Below are positions 26,400 to 35,817 of a DNA stretch of 64,000 nucleotides, one piece after another. The stretch covers positions 1 through 64,000 of the forward strand of contig NZ_UNRG01000003.1 of NCBI RefSeq assembly GCF_900537115.1. The letters run 5' to 3'. Each line of letters begins with the position of its first letter. The stretch's first letter is position 1. This DNA is from Arthrobacter sp. Alg241-R88. GTDB lineage: Bacteria > Actinomycetota > Actinomycetes > Actinomycetales > Micrococcaceae. A model generated the notes under the pieces. That model was not told where the DNA came from. It saw only the letters and a program-made list of their open reading frames with translations, and ran no database searches. The translations under genes and the position numbers were made by a program.

Positions 26400-27445
26400 G
26401 TTCCACGCTGAGGCACGAGGAAAAAGGCACGACCGCGGCCCGCGCCGGCGGCGGCAGCGGCGGATTCGGTTCGCTGCTGCGCCTGCGTGAACTTCCCGTC
26501 CTGATTGCGCTGGCGCTGCTGGTGCTCATCACCTTCCTCAACAATCCGCTGTTCCTGTCCCCGCAAGGAGTCAAGGACCTGCTCCTCAACGCCACCATCA
26601 TCGTTATCCTGGCGGCCGGGCAGACCCTGCTCATCATCACGAGGAACATCGATCTGTCCGTCGGTTCCATGCTGGGGCTGGTTGCCTTTGGCACCGGCTC
26701 GATTTTCGCTGCAATGCCCGACCTTCCCATCCTGGCGGTCCTGCTCCTTGGCATGGCCTTCGGCGCCCTGCTCGGCATGGTGAACGGGTTCCTGGTCACT
26801 GTGGCCATGGTGCCGGCGCTGGTCATCACCCTGGGCACCCTCTACGTGTTCCGCGGACTGAACAACGCGTGGGCCGGCGGCAAGCAGTACTTCGCCGGGG
26901 ACCGGCCGGAGGCATTCGGCGCGCTGTCCGTGGACACGGTTCTGGGCTTCCCCATCATCACCCTGCTCGCCATCGCGGTGGTCGCGGCGGTTGCGGTCTA
27001 TATGGCGGGCACCCGCCCCGGCCGGGACCTGTATGCCATCGGATCGGACCCGGAAGCGGCGAAGGTCCTCGGCATCAAAGTGTCCAAACGCGTGTTCCTT
27101 GCCTTCCTCGCCAACGGAGCCCTCGCCGGCCTGGCCGGAGTGCTCTACGCCAGCCGCTTCAACTCAGTCGGCGCCACCACCGGGACCGGGATGGAACTTG
27201 ACGTGGTGGCTGCGGCGGTGGTGGGCGGAGTGGCGATCTTCGGCGGCAGCGGGACGGTTGCCGGTGCAGCCCTCGGAGCCCTGCTGCTGACCACCATCAC
27301 CAGTTCCCTGACCGCTCTTCGGGTGGACAAGTTCTGGCAGCAGGCCATCGTGGGCATCCTGATCCTGACGGCCATCGTCATTGACCGCCTGGCCAGCCTG
27401 CGGACGGCCCGGAAACTGCGGATAAGCGAGGCCCGGAATGTCTGA
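26396..27445 (+). CDS. Sugar ABC transporter permease 1 (rhamnose type)
   Basis: The protein has 349 residues and 8-10 membrane helices in the CUT2 permease pattern ([16 protein letters not shown] near 80-95, [20 protein letters not shown] late). It forms the membrane channel together with the next permease and is energised by the preceding ATPase. Its ATG overlaps the ATPase stop by 4 bp and its own end overlaps the next gene by 8 bp, so the three are translationally coupled. Confidence 0.9.
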   Translation: MSSTLRHEEKGTTAARAGGGSGGFGSLLRLRELPVLIALALLVLITFLNNPLFLSPQGVKDLLLNATIIVILAAGQTLLIITRNIDLSVGSMLGLVAFGTGSIFAAMPDLPILAVLLLGMAFGALLGMVNGFLVTVAMVPALVITLGTLYVFRGLNNAWAGGKQYFAGDRPEAFGALSVDTVLGFPIITLLAIAVVAAVAVYMAGTRPGRDLYAIGSDPEAAKVLGIKVSKRVFLAFLANGALAGLAGVLYASRFNSVGATTGTGMELDVVAAAVVGGVAIFGGSGTVAGAALGALLLTTITSSLTALRVDKFWQQAIVGILILTAIVIDRLASLRTARKLRISEARNV

Positions 27446-28556
27446 GACCACCACTCCCAGCAGCACTCCCACAGCCGTGCCGGTCGCCGACAGCACCAAG
27501 CCGCTAGCCACAGAGCCAAAAGGAAAAACGGGTGCTGCCCGCATCCTGACCAGCCGTGACGCCATCACCATCTACGTCCTGCTGGCGTTCCTGATGTACG
27601 CCGCCATCGCCATCCCGCGCTTCGCTTCGCCGGTGACCACGGGCTTCCTGCTCCTGGATGTCATCCCCGTCCTGCTGATAGCGATGCCAATGACGCTCAT
27701 CATCGTCACCGGAGAAATCGACCTGTCGGTGGCAAGTATCGCCGGGTTGACCAGCGCGCTGATGGGCGTGCTCTGGGCGGCCGGGCTGGATATCTGGCTG
27801 GTGCTGGCCCTTTGCCTGCTGGCCGGAATAGGGGCCGGCATGTTCAACGGCTTCCTGATTGCGGTCCTTGGCTTGCCCTCGTTGGCGGTCACCATCGGAA
27901 CACTGGCCCTCTTCCGGGGCCTTGCCCTGGTGGTCATCGGGGACAACGCGGTAGCCAACTTTCCCAAGCCGCTGACAGCCTTCTTTACCTCCAAGCTCGG
28001 CGCCACCGGCATCCCCACGGTGATGATCGGCGTCGTACTCATCATGGTGTTCTTCGGCGTCCTGCTCCATTTCACGCCTTTTGGGCGCGGGCTGTACGCG
28101 ATGGGCTACAGCAAGGAGGCAGCCAACTTCGTAGGCATCGACGTGGCGCGGAGCAAATTCTGGCTTTATGTGGCTTCCGGCGCGGTGTCAGCCCTGGCCG
28201 GGATCTACTGGACGCTGCGTTACACCAGTGCGCGCAGCGACAACGCATCCGGCCTGGAGCTGGCCGTCATTGCTGCTGTGCTCCTCGGCGGCGTCTCGAT
28301 CTTCGGCGGCAAGGGCACCATTCCGGGGGTGGTGGCCGGCGTGCTGCTGATCGGCAGCCTGAACTATGCCCTGCGCCTGGGGAGGGTGTCCGACGTCGTT
28401 CTCATTACCGTGACCGGCCTGCTGCTCATTTTCTCGGTGGTGGCACCCAGCATCGGCGCCGCCGTCCGGGAATGGCGGCATGCCCGGCGGGTCCGTCAGA
28501 GCTTCAGCCGGAGCACACCCGCCGGCAGCGGCAGGGCACCTGATGGCGTCCAGTGA
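27438..28556 (+). CDS. Sugar ABC transporter permease 2 (rhamnose type)
   Basis: The protein has 372 residues. A polar N-terminal tail of about 40 residues is followed by CUT2 permease helices, including VTGEIDLSVASIAGLTSALM and GGVSIFGGKGTIPGVVAGVL. It pairs with the preceding permease as a heterodimer, as in RhaP/RhaQ. It starts within the last codons of the preceding gene. A short spacer with three 16-bp repeats separates it from the binding-protein gene. Confidence 0.9.
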   Translation: MSETTTPSSTPTAVPVADSTKPLATEPKGKTGAARILTSRDAITIYVLLAFLMYAAIAIPRFASPVTTGFLLLDVIPVLLIAMPMTLIIVTGEIDLSVASIAGLTSALMGVLWAAGLDIWLVLALCLLAGIGAGMFNGFLIAVLGLPSLAVTIGTLALFRGLALVVIGDNAVANFPKPLTAFFTSKLGATGIPTVMIGVVLIMVFFGVLLHFTPFGRGLYAMGYSKEAANFVGIDVARSKFWLYVASGAVSALAGIYWTLRYTSARSDNASGLELAVIAAVLLGGVSIFGGKGTIPGVVAGVLLIGSLNYALRLGRVSDVVLITVTGLLLIFSVVAPSIGAAVREWRHARRVRQSFSRSTPAGSGRAPDGVQ

Positions 28557-28569
28557 AACGACCACCGCC

Positions 28570-28617
28570 AACCGACCGCACCGTGAACCGACCGCACCGT
28601 GAACCGACCGCATAGGG
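28570..28617. repeat. Three 16-bp direct repeats in the ABC operon
   Basis: AACCGACCGCACCGTG occurs at 28570-28585 and 28586-28601. A third partial unit starts at 28602 and diverges at CATAG. It sits between permease 2 and the binding-protein gene, just before that gene's ribosome site. Its role is unknown. Confidence 0.8.
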
Positions 28618-28630
28618 AAAAGGAAAAACA

Positions 28631-29689
28631 ATGATGTTGAACCGAAAAAGCACCGGCAGGCGCGCACACTTCGCTCCGCTGGTGGCCATCACGGCCGCCG
28701 CGGCGCTGGCCCTGACGGCGTGCAGCGGCGGCACGGGAACAACGGGGGAGACCTCTGCCGCCGTTGAAGACCAGAAAATCACGTTCATCCCCAAGCAGCT
28801 GAACAACCCCTACACCGACGTTGTCCTCGGCGGCGGAAAGGACGGCGCGCAGGAAGCCGGGTTCGCCTCCTCCCAGGTGGTTGGCCCCCTCGAAGCGTCG
28901 GCGTCCAGCCAGGTCTCATTCATCAACGCCGAAACCCAGGCGGGGACCAACGTCATCGTCATTGCCGCCAACGATCCCGACGCCGTCTGCACGGCTTTGG
29001 GCGAGGCCCGTTCCGCCGGTGCCAAGATCGTCGCTTTCGACTCGGACGCCAACCCCGACTGCCGTGATGTGTTCATCAGCCAGGTGGTAGCGAAGGAAGT
29101 GGCCCTGATCCAGACGAAGCTGATCGCGGACCAAATCGGCGGTTCGGGTGAGATCGCCATCCTGTCCGCCACGGCAAACGCCACCAACCAGAACGAATGG
29201 ATCAAGTTCATGGAGGAGGACCTGGCGTCCAACCCGGCCTACAAGGACATCAAGCTGGTGGCGAAGGTCTACGGCGACGACGATGACACCAAGTCGTTCC
29301 AGGAAGCCCAGGGCCTGCTGCAGGCACACCCGAACCTTAAGGGCATCATTTCGCCCACCACCGTGGGTATCGCCGCCACCGCCCGGTACCTCTCCACCTC
29401 CGCCTACAAGGGCAAGGTTGCGCTGACCGGACTGGGATTGCCCAACGAGATGCGGCCGTTCGTCAAGGACGGCACCGTCAAGGAATTCGCCCTCTGGGAT
29501 CCCGCCCAGCTCGGTTACGTCGCTGCGTTCGCCGGCAAGGCCCTTGTGGAGGGAAAGATCACCGGCGCTCCCGGTGACACGTTCACTGCAGGTGAATTGG
29601 GGGACCGGACCATTGAAGAAGGCGGCGTGGTCATTGTTGGCCCGCCAACCGTCTTCAACGCCCAGAACATCGACCAGTACAACTTCTAG
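28631..29689 (+). CDS. Rhamnose-type sugar-binding lipoprotein
   Basis: The protein has 352 residues. A lipoprotein signal ends in the lipobox LTACSGG. The mature protein has the periplasmic-binding-protein type 1 fold, with KITFIPKQLNNPYTDVVLGGG at the start and repeated sugar-contact regions (FDSDANPDC, PTTVGIAATARYL). The N-terminal motif is characteristic of RhaS-type rhamnose-binding proteins. It delivers sugar to the two permeases upstream in the operon. ATG 28631 follows AAAAGGAAAAAC; a second ATG is adjacent. Confidence 0.9.
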   Translation: MMLNRKSTGRRAHFAPLVAITAAAALALTACSGGTGTTGETSAAVEDQKITFIPKQLNNPYTDVVLGGGKDGAQEAGFASSQVVGPLEASASSQVSFINAETQAGTNVIVIAANDPDAVCTALGEARSAGAKIVAFDSDANPDCRDVFISQVVAKEVALIQTKLIADQIGGSGEIAILSATANATNQNEWIKFMEEDLASNPAYKDIKLVAKVYGDDDDTKSFQEAQGLLQAHPNLKGIISPTTVGIAATARYLSTSAYKGKVALTGLGLPNEMRPFVKDGTVKEFALWDPAQLGYVAAFAGKALVEGKITGAPGDTFTAGELGDRTIEEGGVVIVGPPTVFNAQNIDQYNF

Positions 29690-29779
29690 CGCATCGGTGC
29701 CCAGGCCGGGCGGGCTCCTCCATGCCGCCCGGTCTTCCGTGCCCCGCGCTGCTCGGAGTCAGCGGAATGGAAGGTTGTT

Positions 29780-31231
29780 ATGCCGCCCACCAAGAAGAAT
29801 GCTGCTGCCTTACTGGAGCCCCATCGGCGGCGGCCAACCCGGATCGGCCTGGTGTCCGGAGGGCTGGGAGCCTACTGGCCCCAGTTCCCCGGCCTCCTGC
29901 CGCAGCTGGAGGAATCAGCCCGGTACGTCACGGCCCGCTTCAGGGAGCTGGACGCGGAGGTGGTGGACGCAGGATTCATCTCCGATGCCACCCAGGCCGT
30001 AACGGCGGGAGAAATGCTTCGGCGGGCCGACTGCGACCTGATCGTCATCTTCCTCGCCACCTACCTGACCTCCTCGATGGTTCTGCCGGTGGCCCAGCGC
30101 TCCGGAAGTCCGGTACTGGTGATCGACCTCCAGCCCACGGAAGCGATGGACCACGCCAACTTCGATACGGGCGCCTGGCTCGCCTACTGCGGCCAATGCC
30201 CGGTCCCGGAAGTGGCCAACGTCTTCCGCCGGGCGGGGATCGACTTCCGGTCCGTCTCGGGGCATTTGCAGCAGGATTCCGCCTGGGAACGCATAAATCG
30301 GTGGGTGCACGCCGCCGGCGTCCGCGCGAGGCTTCGGAACGCGCGGCACGGCCTGATGGGCCACCTCTATCCGGGCATGCTTGACGTCGCCACCGACCTG
30401 ACCACGGTTTCCACTACTTTCGGTTCGCACGTTGAAGTGCTCGAGTTCGATGACCTGCGTGAGCGCGTGAAGGCTGTCACCGACGCCGAGGTGTCCGATC
30501 GGCTCGACCTGGCACGGGAGTTGTTTGTGCTGGATGAGTCGGTCAACGACGACGACTTCGCCTGGGGTGCCAGGGTCTCCGTTGGCTTGGACCGGCTGGT
30601 GGAGGACTTCGACCTGGACTCGGTGGCCTACTACCACCGCGGGCTTGCGGGAGAACAACACGAGCGGCTGGGTGCCGGCATGATTCTGGGCTCCTCCATC
30701 CTTACGGCGCGCGGCATTCCCATGGCGGGGGAGTACGAGCTGCGGACTTCAATCGCCATGCTTGCTGCCCAGGCCATGGGCGCAGGGGGTTCGTTTACGG
30801 AGATCCAGGCGCTGAACTTTTTCGACAACGTAGTGGAAATGGGGCATGACGGACCCGCCCACCTTGCCGTCTCCTCGAAGGATCCACTCCTGCGCGGACT
30901 CGGCGTCTACCACGGGAAACGCGGCTGGGGAGTTTCAGTGGAGTTCGACGTCCAGCCCGGACCGGTCACCACTCTCGGCCTGGGCCAGGACCCCGACGGC
31001 AGCTACGTCTTCGTAACATCGGAAGGGACTGTGGTGCCAGGCCCGCTGCTGGCCATTGGCAACACCACATCACGCGTGGATTTTGGCGGCGATCCCGGCC
31101 TCTGGGTTGACGGGTGGAGCCAGACCGGAACGGGCCACCACTGGGCCCTGTGCCTTGGTCATCGAGCGGCCGACATCAAGGCTGCCGCCTCCCTGCTGGG
31201 CATCGGGCACCGGCACGTGTCGCTCCCCTAA
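29780..31231 (+). CDS. L-fucose/L-arabinose isomerase-family protein
   Basis: The protein has 483 residues. The N-terminal FucI/AraA-like domain contains IGLVSGGLGAYWPQFPGL and FLATYLTSSMVLPVAQ. The C-terminal part has metal-ligand candidates in MAGEYELRTSIAML and VVEMGHDGPAHLAV (Glu and His residues), as in Mn-dependent aldose-ketose isomerases. It probably isomerises the sugar imported by the preceding ABC system. No kinase or aldolase follows, so the rest of the pathway lies elsewhere. ATG 29780 is chosen; the preceding spacer of 90 bp keeps it in the same operon. Confidence 0.85.
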   Translation: MPPTKKNAAALLEPHRRRPTRIGLVSGGLGAYWPQFPGLLPQLEESARYVTARFRELDAEVVDAGFISDATQAVTAGEMLRRADCDLIVIFLATYLTSSMVLPVAQRSGSPVLVIDLQPTEAMDHANFDTGAWLAYCGQCPVPEVANVFRRAGIDFRSVSGHLQQDSAWERINRWVHAAGVRARLRNARHGLMGHLYPGMLDVATDLTTVSTTFGSHVEVLEFDDLRERVKAVTDAEVSDRLDLARELFVLDESVNDDDFAWGARVSVGLDRLVEDFDLDSVAYYHRGLAGEQHERLGAGMILGSSILTARGIPMAGEYELRTSIAMLAAQAMGAGGSFTEIQALNFFDNVVEMGHDGPAHLAVSSKDPLLRGLGVYHGKRGWGVSVEFDVQPGPVTTLGLGQDPDGSYVFVTSEGTVVPGPLLAIGNTTSRVDFGGDPGLWVDGWSQTGTGHHWALCLGHRAADIKAAASLLGIGHRHVSLP

Positions 31232-31461
31232 CGGCCGGAATTTTTTTCCGACAAAGTGGCTCGTCAGCCGGGGTTTTGACGGTCCGACATAGAGAAAAAT
31301 TACTAAGTAGGCTTCCCTTTTGATGCTAAGCATGCTTACGGTATGGGGGCAGTTAGCTGAAAGCCTTCAGCAGAGGGGGCGGAGGCCGAGGCCGGTTACA
31401 CCGGCGCCGGAACATCCATGGCTAGCTTGACCGCGCGCAACGACACATCCAAGGAGACGTC
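31232..31461. promoter_or_regulatory. Upstream region of the PRC-barrel gene with a 12-bp palindrome
   Basis: This 230-bp gap holds a T-rich run just after the isomerase stop (31239-31251), an AT-rich stretch, and the perfect palindrome TAAGCATGCTTA at 31327-31338. The palindrome is a plausible operator, and the T-run may help end the sugar operon. No small gene is visible. Confidence 0.4.
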
Positions 31462-32379
31462 ATGCTCAATCGGGAAAACATTGAAAGCCTGCTCAACAAG
31501 GGCGGCAACGTCGTCGGTTCCGACGGCGAGAAGATCGGCTCGATCGGTCAGCTCTACGCAGACGACGATACCGGCGAGCCCACATGGGTCACCGTCAAGA
31601 CGGGCCTTTTTGGCACGTCCCAGTCCTTCGTCCCCGTTGAGGGCGCGCACAGCCAGGGCGACGACCTGGTGGTGCCGTACAGCAAGGACCACGTCAAGGA
31701 CGCCCCGCGTGTCGACGTCGACGGGCACCTCACCCCTGAGGAAGAGGACCGCCTGTACACCTACTACGACCGCGGCGCACGGACCTACTCGGACACACGC
31801 GACGACACCCGCGAAGATGTGGATCTGCAGGGCGACGCCGACCTGAACGCCGGCACCCCCAACGCCGGTACCTCCGGCTACGCATCCGGCACCGACACCG
31901 GCACCGGCACCGGCACCTACGCTTCTGACCGCGGCACCGCGGGCTACGCTTCTGACCGCGAGACCGTGGGCCACGACACGTCCGGCCCCACCACCGATGA
32001 CGCCATGACCCGTTCCGAGGAACAGCTCCGCGTCGGTACCGAGCGGGAAGCTGCCGGCCGGGCAAGGCTCCGCAAGTACGTCACCACGGAAAACGTCACC
32101 AAGACTGTTCCCGTGCAGCGTGAAGAGGTCCGCCTGGAGCGGGAGCCGATCACGGACGCGAACCGCGGCGCGGCACTTGATGGCCCGGACATCAGCGAGG
32201 AAGAACACGAGGTGGTCCTGCATGAGGAACGCCCCGTGGTGCAGAAGGAAGCGGTCCCGGTGGAGCGCGTCCGCCTGGACAAGGACGTGGTACAGGAAGA
32301 CGTGACGGTCAACGAGGAAGTCCGCAAGGAGCACATCGAGGCCGACGGCCACGGCGTCGACCGCGACCAGCGCCGCTGA
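31462..32379 (+). CDS. PRC-barrel plus DUF2382 stress-type protein
   Basis: The protein has 305 residues. Residues 10-95 form a PRC-barrel (GSDGEKIGSIGQLYADDDTG). A Gly/Thr/Ser/Asp-rich linker follows (about 125-180, with TGTGTGTY). The C-terminal DUF2382 domain (about 195-290) has the repeated YVTTENVTKTVPVQREEVRLE and LDKDVVQEDVTVNEEVRKE. These proteins are widespread in dry-soil actinobacteria and linked to general stress; the molecular role is unknown. AAGGAGACGTC precedes the ATG. A strong terminator follows. Confidence 0.87.
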   Translation: MLNRENIESLLNKGGNVVGSDGEKIGSIGQLYADDDTGEPTWVTVKTGLFGTSQSFVPVEGAHSQGDDLVVPYSKDHVKDAPRVDVDGHLTPEEEDRLYTYYDRGARTYSDTRDDTREDVDLQGDADLNAGTPNAGTSGYASGTDTGTGTGTYASDRGTAGYASDRETVGHDTSGPTTDDAMTRSEEQLRVGTEREAAGRARLRKYVTTENVTKTVPVQREEVRLEREPITDANRGAALDGPDISEEEHEVVLHEERPVVQKEAVPVERVRLDKDVVQEDVTVNEEVRKEHIEADGHGVDRDQRR

Positions 32380-32446
32380 CACACGCCGCTCGCGTTCTGC
32401 TGACGCGCCGTTGAACGGACCGGCGCTGACGCACCCGCACAGCGAC

Positions 32447-32482
32447 CGACGCCGGGAGTCCACTTGGGGGCTCCCGGCGTCG
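32447..32482 (+). terminator. Terminator of the PRC-barrel gene
   Basis: CGACGCCGGGAG at 32447-32458 and CTCCCGGCGTCG at 32471-32482 form a perfect 12-bp stem with a 12-nt loop, followed by TTGTG. Confidence 0.8.
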
Positions 32483-32665
32483 TTGTGCATGCGGAACTTT
32501 CTCATTGTGCCGGGCCGGCCAGCTGCTGGTGCGGGCCGGCTCGCCAGATGCTGATGCAGCCGCGCGGGAAGCGGCGACTGCACCAGCCAGTAGGACGAAT
32601 ATCTTCAGAACTTAGGGTTCTTCCTTCATTCGCGGCTCCTGTTTTCCCGGGTTACGGATTCCGGG

Positions 32666-33127
32666 TTATGTCCTGTCCGCGGTTGTATTCCGCGAGAACA
32701 GCCAGCCAGCAACAATCATCACGATGCCCAGCACCAGGTGCGTCCAGTTGTCCATCATGTTCAGCGACAGGAAATTCGCCGCTGAGTCCACTCCGACAAT
32801 GAGCCCGAAGATAGCCAGGACGATGTACAGCGCGCCTGCTCCCAGGAGAAAATTCCGTGCTCCATGTTCTGTGCGGGACATAGCCCAGCCGGTTGCGCCG
32901 ATGGCCAGTTGCACAATGTTGAGCAGCATGGACACCTGGAACAGCCCCAGGAACATGGCGTGCGAAGCCGGTCCGAGGAACATCAGTTCGCTGTATTGTG
33001 TGGTGACGCCCGGGATGAAGCCCAGGACTCCCACCAGCATTAGAACAATTCCCACTCCCATGCCCACGTTCTGGACGTCTGCCCGTCCAAAGTGAACGCC
33101 GTGCGCATGGTGGGATGCGGTAGTCAT
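32666..33127 (-). CDS. DUF4383 membrane protein
   Basis: The protein has 153 residues and four membrane helices. DUF4383 features are visible: VLMLVGVLGFIPGVTTQYSE, HAMFLGLFQVSMLLNIVQLAIGATGWAMSR, and a late LNMMDNWTHLVLGIVMIVAG. The function is unknown; it is common in actinobacteria near stress genes. ATG 33127 has GGAGGCAAG upstream. It is divergent from the DUF6350 gene. Confidence 0.87.
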   Translation of the reverse strand: MTTASHHAHGVHFGRADVQNVGMGVGIVLMLVGVLGFIPGVTTQYSELMFLGPASHAMFLGLFQVSMLLNIVQLAIGATGWAMSRTEHGARNFLLGAGALYIVLAIFGLIVGVDSAANFLSLNMMDNWTHLVLGIVMIVAGWLFSRNTTADRT

Positions 33128-33278
33128 TTCTTGCCTCCAACCACTAATTGTGGACGGTTTAAATTTTACGGCGGGCGCAGGTGAAAAGCGCCGGTGCAAG
33201 GTTCATCGAAGGTATCGCTCCGGCATGGCGCCTGTCGGTCCCGGGCCGGGCGGTGCCGCCGTGACACCATGGAAAACG

Positions 33279-34589
33279 ATGAAACTGAGCGCTGATCAGA
33301 CCGGAGACCGTGGCCTTCCCATGCCCTTGTGGCTGCAGGGTGCCCTCGAAACGGCCCAGGCAGCCATCATCTCGGCACTGGTGGTGCTTGCTCCGATCAT
33401 TGCGGTCTGGGCTACCGCCGGGTTCCAGGACGGCGCCGTTGACTTTCTTGCGCGCCTGGCCGGGCAGTCCTGGCTGCTGGTTCACGGAGTGCCATTGGAA
33501 CTCATTGCTGTCGGCCCGGACGCCGCCAACTCCGGCTCTGGTCTGCTCACGCTTTTTCCGCTTGGCTTGACCATGATCCCGTTCCTGCTCGCCTGGCGCG
33601 CGGGCCGCCGGCTGGCCCGGGCCTCCTACACGGACCAGCTGTGGCAAGCACTCCTTGGTTCCTGGCTTGTGTATTCCGCCTTCGGAGCGGCAACAGGCTT
33701 CATCTGCCGCACGCCCGACGTCGCCATTAATCCCTGGCACGCGATGTTCATCCCCCTCATTCCCTACGCCCTCGGCATGGTGATCGGCGCCCGCCGGGAG
33801 GCAGGCTCCTGGAGCCGGCTGATCGGCGTCGACGCCGTGGACTGGATTTCCCGCACCAGCCAGCATTCGCGCTGGGCAGGGTCCTACCTCGCTTCCGCCG
33901 CGACGGCGGGTTTTGTGGCGGTGCTGTCAGCACTGGCGCTGGCCGCGTTGCTGCTGGCTGTAAACCTGTTCATCCACTGGAACCTGGTGGTTGCGGTTTA
34001 TGAAGCGCTCGACGCCGGCGCGGTGGGAGGTGCCGCGCTCACCGTTGCGCAACTGGGGTTCCTGCCCAACCTGGTGGTCTTTGCGTTGGCCTGGTCATCC
34101 GGCTCCGGCTTCGCGATGGGCCTTGGTTCCCAGGCGGGCCCGCTCGGCACTGCTGTTGGCCCGCTGCCTTCCATTCCGGTGCTGGCTGCCATCCCGTCCG
34201 GATCCCTGGATTACGCCTTCGTTGCCCTGATCGTTCCGGTTTTGGCCGGTGTGCTGGCGGGTTGGTGGTTCCTGCGCGAAGGGGAAAACCATTTTGACGA
34301 GTGGCTTGCCATCAAGGTCCGCGCACGCTGGTTTACAGCTACCGTTTCGACGTTGGTGCTGGGCGTGCTGTGCGGGCTGGCTGCAGGGCTGCTGACCGCC
34401 GGCCTGGCCTGGCTGGCACGGGGCTCGGCCGGAATCGGGCGCCTCACGGACATCGGTCCAGATCCGTTCTGGACGGGAGTCTGGGTGGCGGCGGAGGTGG
34501 GCGCCGGCGTCGTGATTGGCTACGCAGCGGGACCCTGGCTGGAACGGGAGCAGGCGGCAAAGGAAGCAGACGCCGAACTGGTCCGGTAG
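33279..34589 (+). CDS. DUF6350 membrane protein
   Basis: The protein has about 436 residues and 9-10 hydrophobic segments. LPMPLWLQGALETAQAAIIS at the start and PNLVVFALAWSSGSGFAMG in the middle match the DUF6350 family, which sits next to purN in many actinobacteria. The function is unknown. The start is uncertain: ATG 33279 gives the usual short N-terminus, while GTG 33261 and ATG 33225 are also in frame. It is convergent with the small membrane-protein gene, with about 36 bp between them. Confidence 0.82.
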   Translation: MKLSADQTGDRGLPMPLWLQGALETAQAAIISALVVLAPIIAVWATAGFQDGAVDFLARLAGQSWLLVHGVPLELIAVGPDAANSGSGLLTLFPLGLTMIPFLLAWRAGRRLARASYTDQLWQALLGSWLVYSAFGAATGFICRTPDVAINPWHAMFIPLIPYALGMVIGARREAGSWSRLIGVDAVDWISRTSQHSRWAGSYLASAATAGFVAVLSALALAALLLAVNLFIHWNLVVAVYEALDAGAVGGAALTVAQLGFLPNLVVFALAWSSGSGFAMGLGSQAGPLGTAVGPLPSIPVLAAIPSGSLDYAFVALIVPVLAGVLAGWWFLREGENHFDEWLAIKVRARWFTATVSTLVLGVLCGLAAGLLTAGLAWLARGSAGIGRLTDIGPDPFWTGVWVAAEVGAGVVIGYAAGPWLEREQAAKEADAELVR

Positions 34590-34625
34590 TTTCGGGAGCT
34601 GCCGCCTGCAGGGGAGGGGCGGCCG

Positions 34626-35057
34626 TTAGGGGAGCTGCGAGGGCAGCGACCCCTCCAGCTGCACCCGGCATGCCGACTGTGCCTGGTCCGTGAGCGCCCG
34701 GCCAACACACGCCTGGTAATCGCGCACTTCGTCGAAGAACAGTGCCGTGACCAGGATCAGCAGCACCATGATCGCTGACACCACCAGCCCCGAGATGGTG
34801 CCGATAAGGACAAGGCGGGACTCCTTCAGCCGGGCGGCCCGGACCAGCAACACCACACCGAGGGCAATGCTGGCGGCTGTCAGGACTGCGGTGAGCCAGA
34901 GGTAGCTGACGTCCAGCTGGTAGACAAAGAAGGCGCCCAGCACCGTCACCACGAAGATCCGGAACAGGGTGTGGGTTTTGCCGAGCGAGGCCTTGGCTGC
35001 CTCGCTGAGCGGCTGTTTTGTGCGCTGCCGCCCGGCCGGTTCCGGTGTGCTGTTCAT
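34626..35057 (-). CDS. Small membrane protein of unknown function
   Basis: The protein has 143 residues. The N-terminal tail is polar, three membrane helices follow (about 32-50, 52-75 and 84-108), and the C-terminus has two cysteines (YQACVGRAL, QSACRVQL) that probably face outside. I recognise no family. It starts at ATG 35057, 39 bp from the divergent purN start, so the two share one promoter region. The much longer open frame upstream lies opposite purN and is a shadow. Confidence 0.75.
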   Translation of the reverse strand: MNSTPEPAGRQRTKQPLSEAAKASLGKTHTLFRIFVVTVLGAFFVYQLDVSYLWLTAVLTAASIALGVVLLVRAARLKESRLVLIGTISGLVVSAIMVLLILVTALFFDEVRDYQACVGRALTDQAQSACRVQLEGSLPSQLP

Positions 35058-35096
35058 GTTTTCCAGCCTACGCGAGCCTGCCCATAAGCTAGTGCC

Positions 35097-35675
35097 ATGC
35101 GCATCGTAGTCCTCGTTTCCGGAACCGGGTCCAATCTTCAGGCAGTTATCGACGCGGTTCAGGCAGGGGCACTGGATGTTGAAATCGCCGCAGTGGGGGC
35201 CGACCGGCCGGGTACCTTCGGGGTGGAACGGTCCGCAGCCGCCGGCATTCCCACGTTTGTGGTGGACTTCAAGGCCTACCCGGACCGGGCAGAGTGGAAT
35301 GCTGCGTTGACCGAGGCCGTAGCGGCGTACGAGCCGGATGTGGTGGTCTCCTCCGGCTTCATGCGGATCGTCAGCCCGGAGTTCATTGACGCCTTCAACG
35401 GCAAATACCTCAACACCCATCCTGCACTGCTCCCGGCCTTCCCGGGCGCCCACGGCGTGCGGGACGCGATGGCGTATGGCGTGAAGGTCACCGGCTGCAC
35501 CGTGCACTGGGCCGACGCCGGCGTGGACACGGGGCCCATCATCGCCCAGGAGGCCGTGGCCATCGAGGAGTCCGACACGGAGGAAACCCTGCACGAGCGC
35601 ATCAAGGTGGTGGAGCGCCGGCTCCTGGTGTCCACCCTTGCCACGCTCGCCGCCACCCACCCCACGCACGCCTAA
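35097..35675 (+). CDS. purN: Phosphoribosylglycinamide formyltransferase (GAR transformylase)
   Basis: The protein has 192 residues. It carries VLVSGTGSNLQAVIDAV at the N-terminus, the catalytic Asn106 and His108 in LNTHPALLPAFPGAHGV, and the catalytic Asp in WADAGVDTGPIIAQE near 144. It formylates GAR in step three of purine synthesis using 10-formyl-THF. Its usual partner purH lies 2.7 kb downstream instead of next to it. The intervening DNA holds a palindrome-flanked gene and an MFS gene. Confidence 0.95.
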   Translation: MRIVVLVSGTGSNLQAVIDAVQAGALDVEIAAVGADRPGTFGVERSAAAGIPTFVVDFKAYPDRAEWNAALTEAVAAYEPDVVVSSGFMRIVSPEFIDAFNGKYLNTHPALLPAFPGAHGVRDAMAYGVKVTGCTVHWADAGVDTGPIIAQEAVAIEESDTEETLHERIKVVERRLLVSTLATLAATHPTHA

Positions 35676-35688
35676 ACCGTCCTCCCCA

Positions 35689-35754
35689 CCCAACTAGGTA
35701 GCGCCAAGTGTCGTTTTCAGCCCTCATAACGGCACTTAGCGCTACCTAGTTGGG
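35689..35754. repeat. Long palindrome, copy 1 (left flank of the DUF559 gene)
   Basis: Arms 35689-35715 and 35728-35754 match at 25 of 27 positions (CCCAACTAGGTAGCGC at the tip end), around a 12-nt loop. It lies 13 bp after the purN stop and could fold as a terminator. Its asymmetric loop is the reverse complement, with a few changes, of the loop in copy 2, so the two copies are in opposite orientation. Confidence 0.85.
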
Positions 35755-35817
35755 CATGGGCGGGCAAGGCTGTGGATAACCTCTGCGGCATTCCGCCCCA
35801 CCTGCCACGATGGGCGA

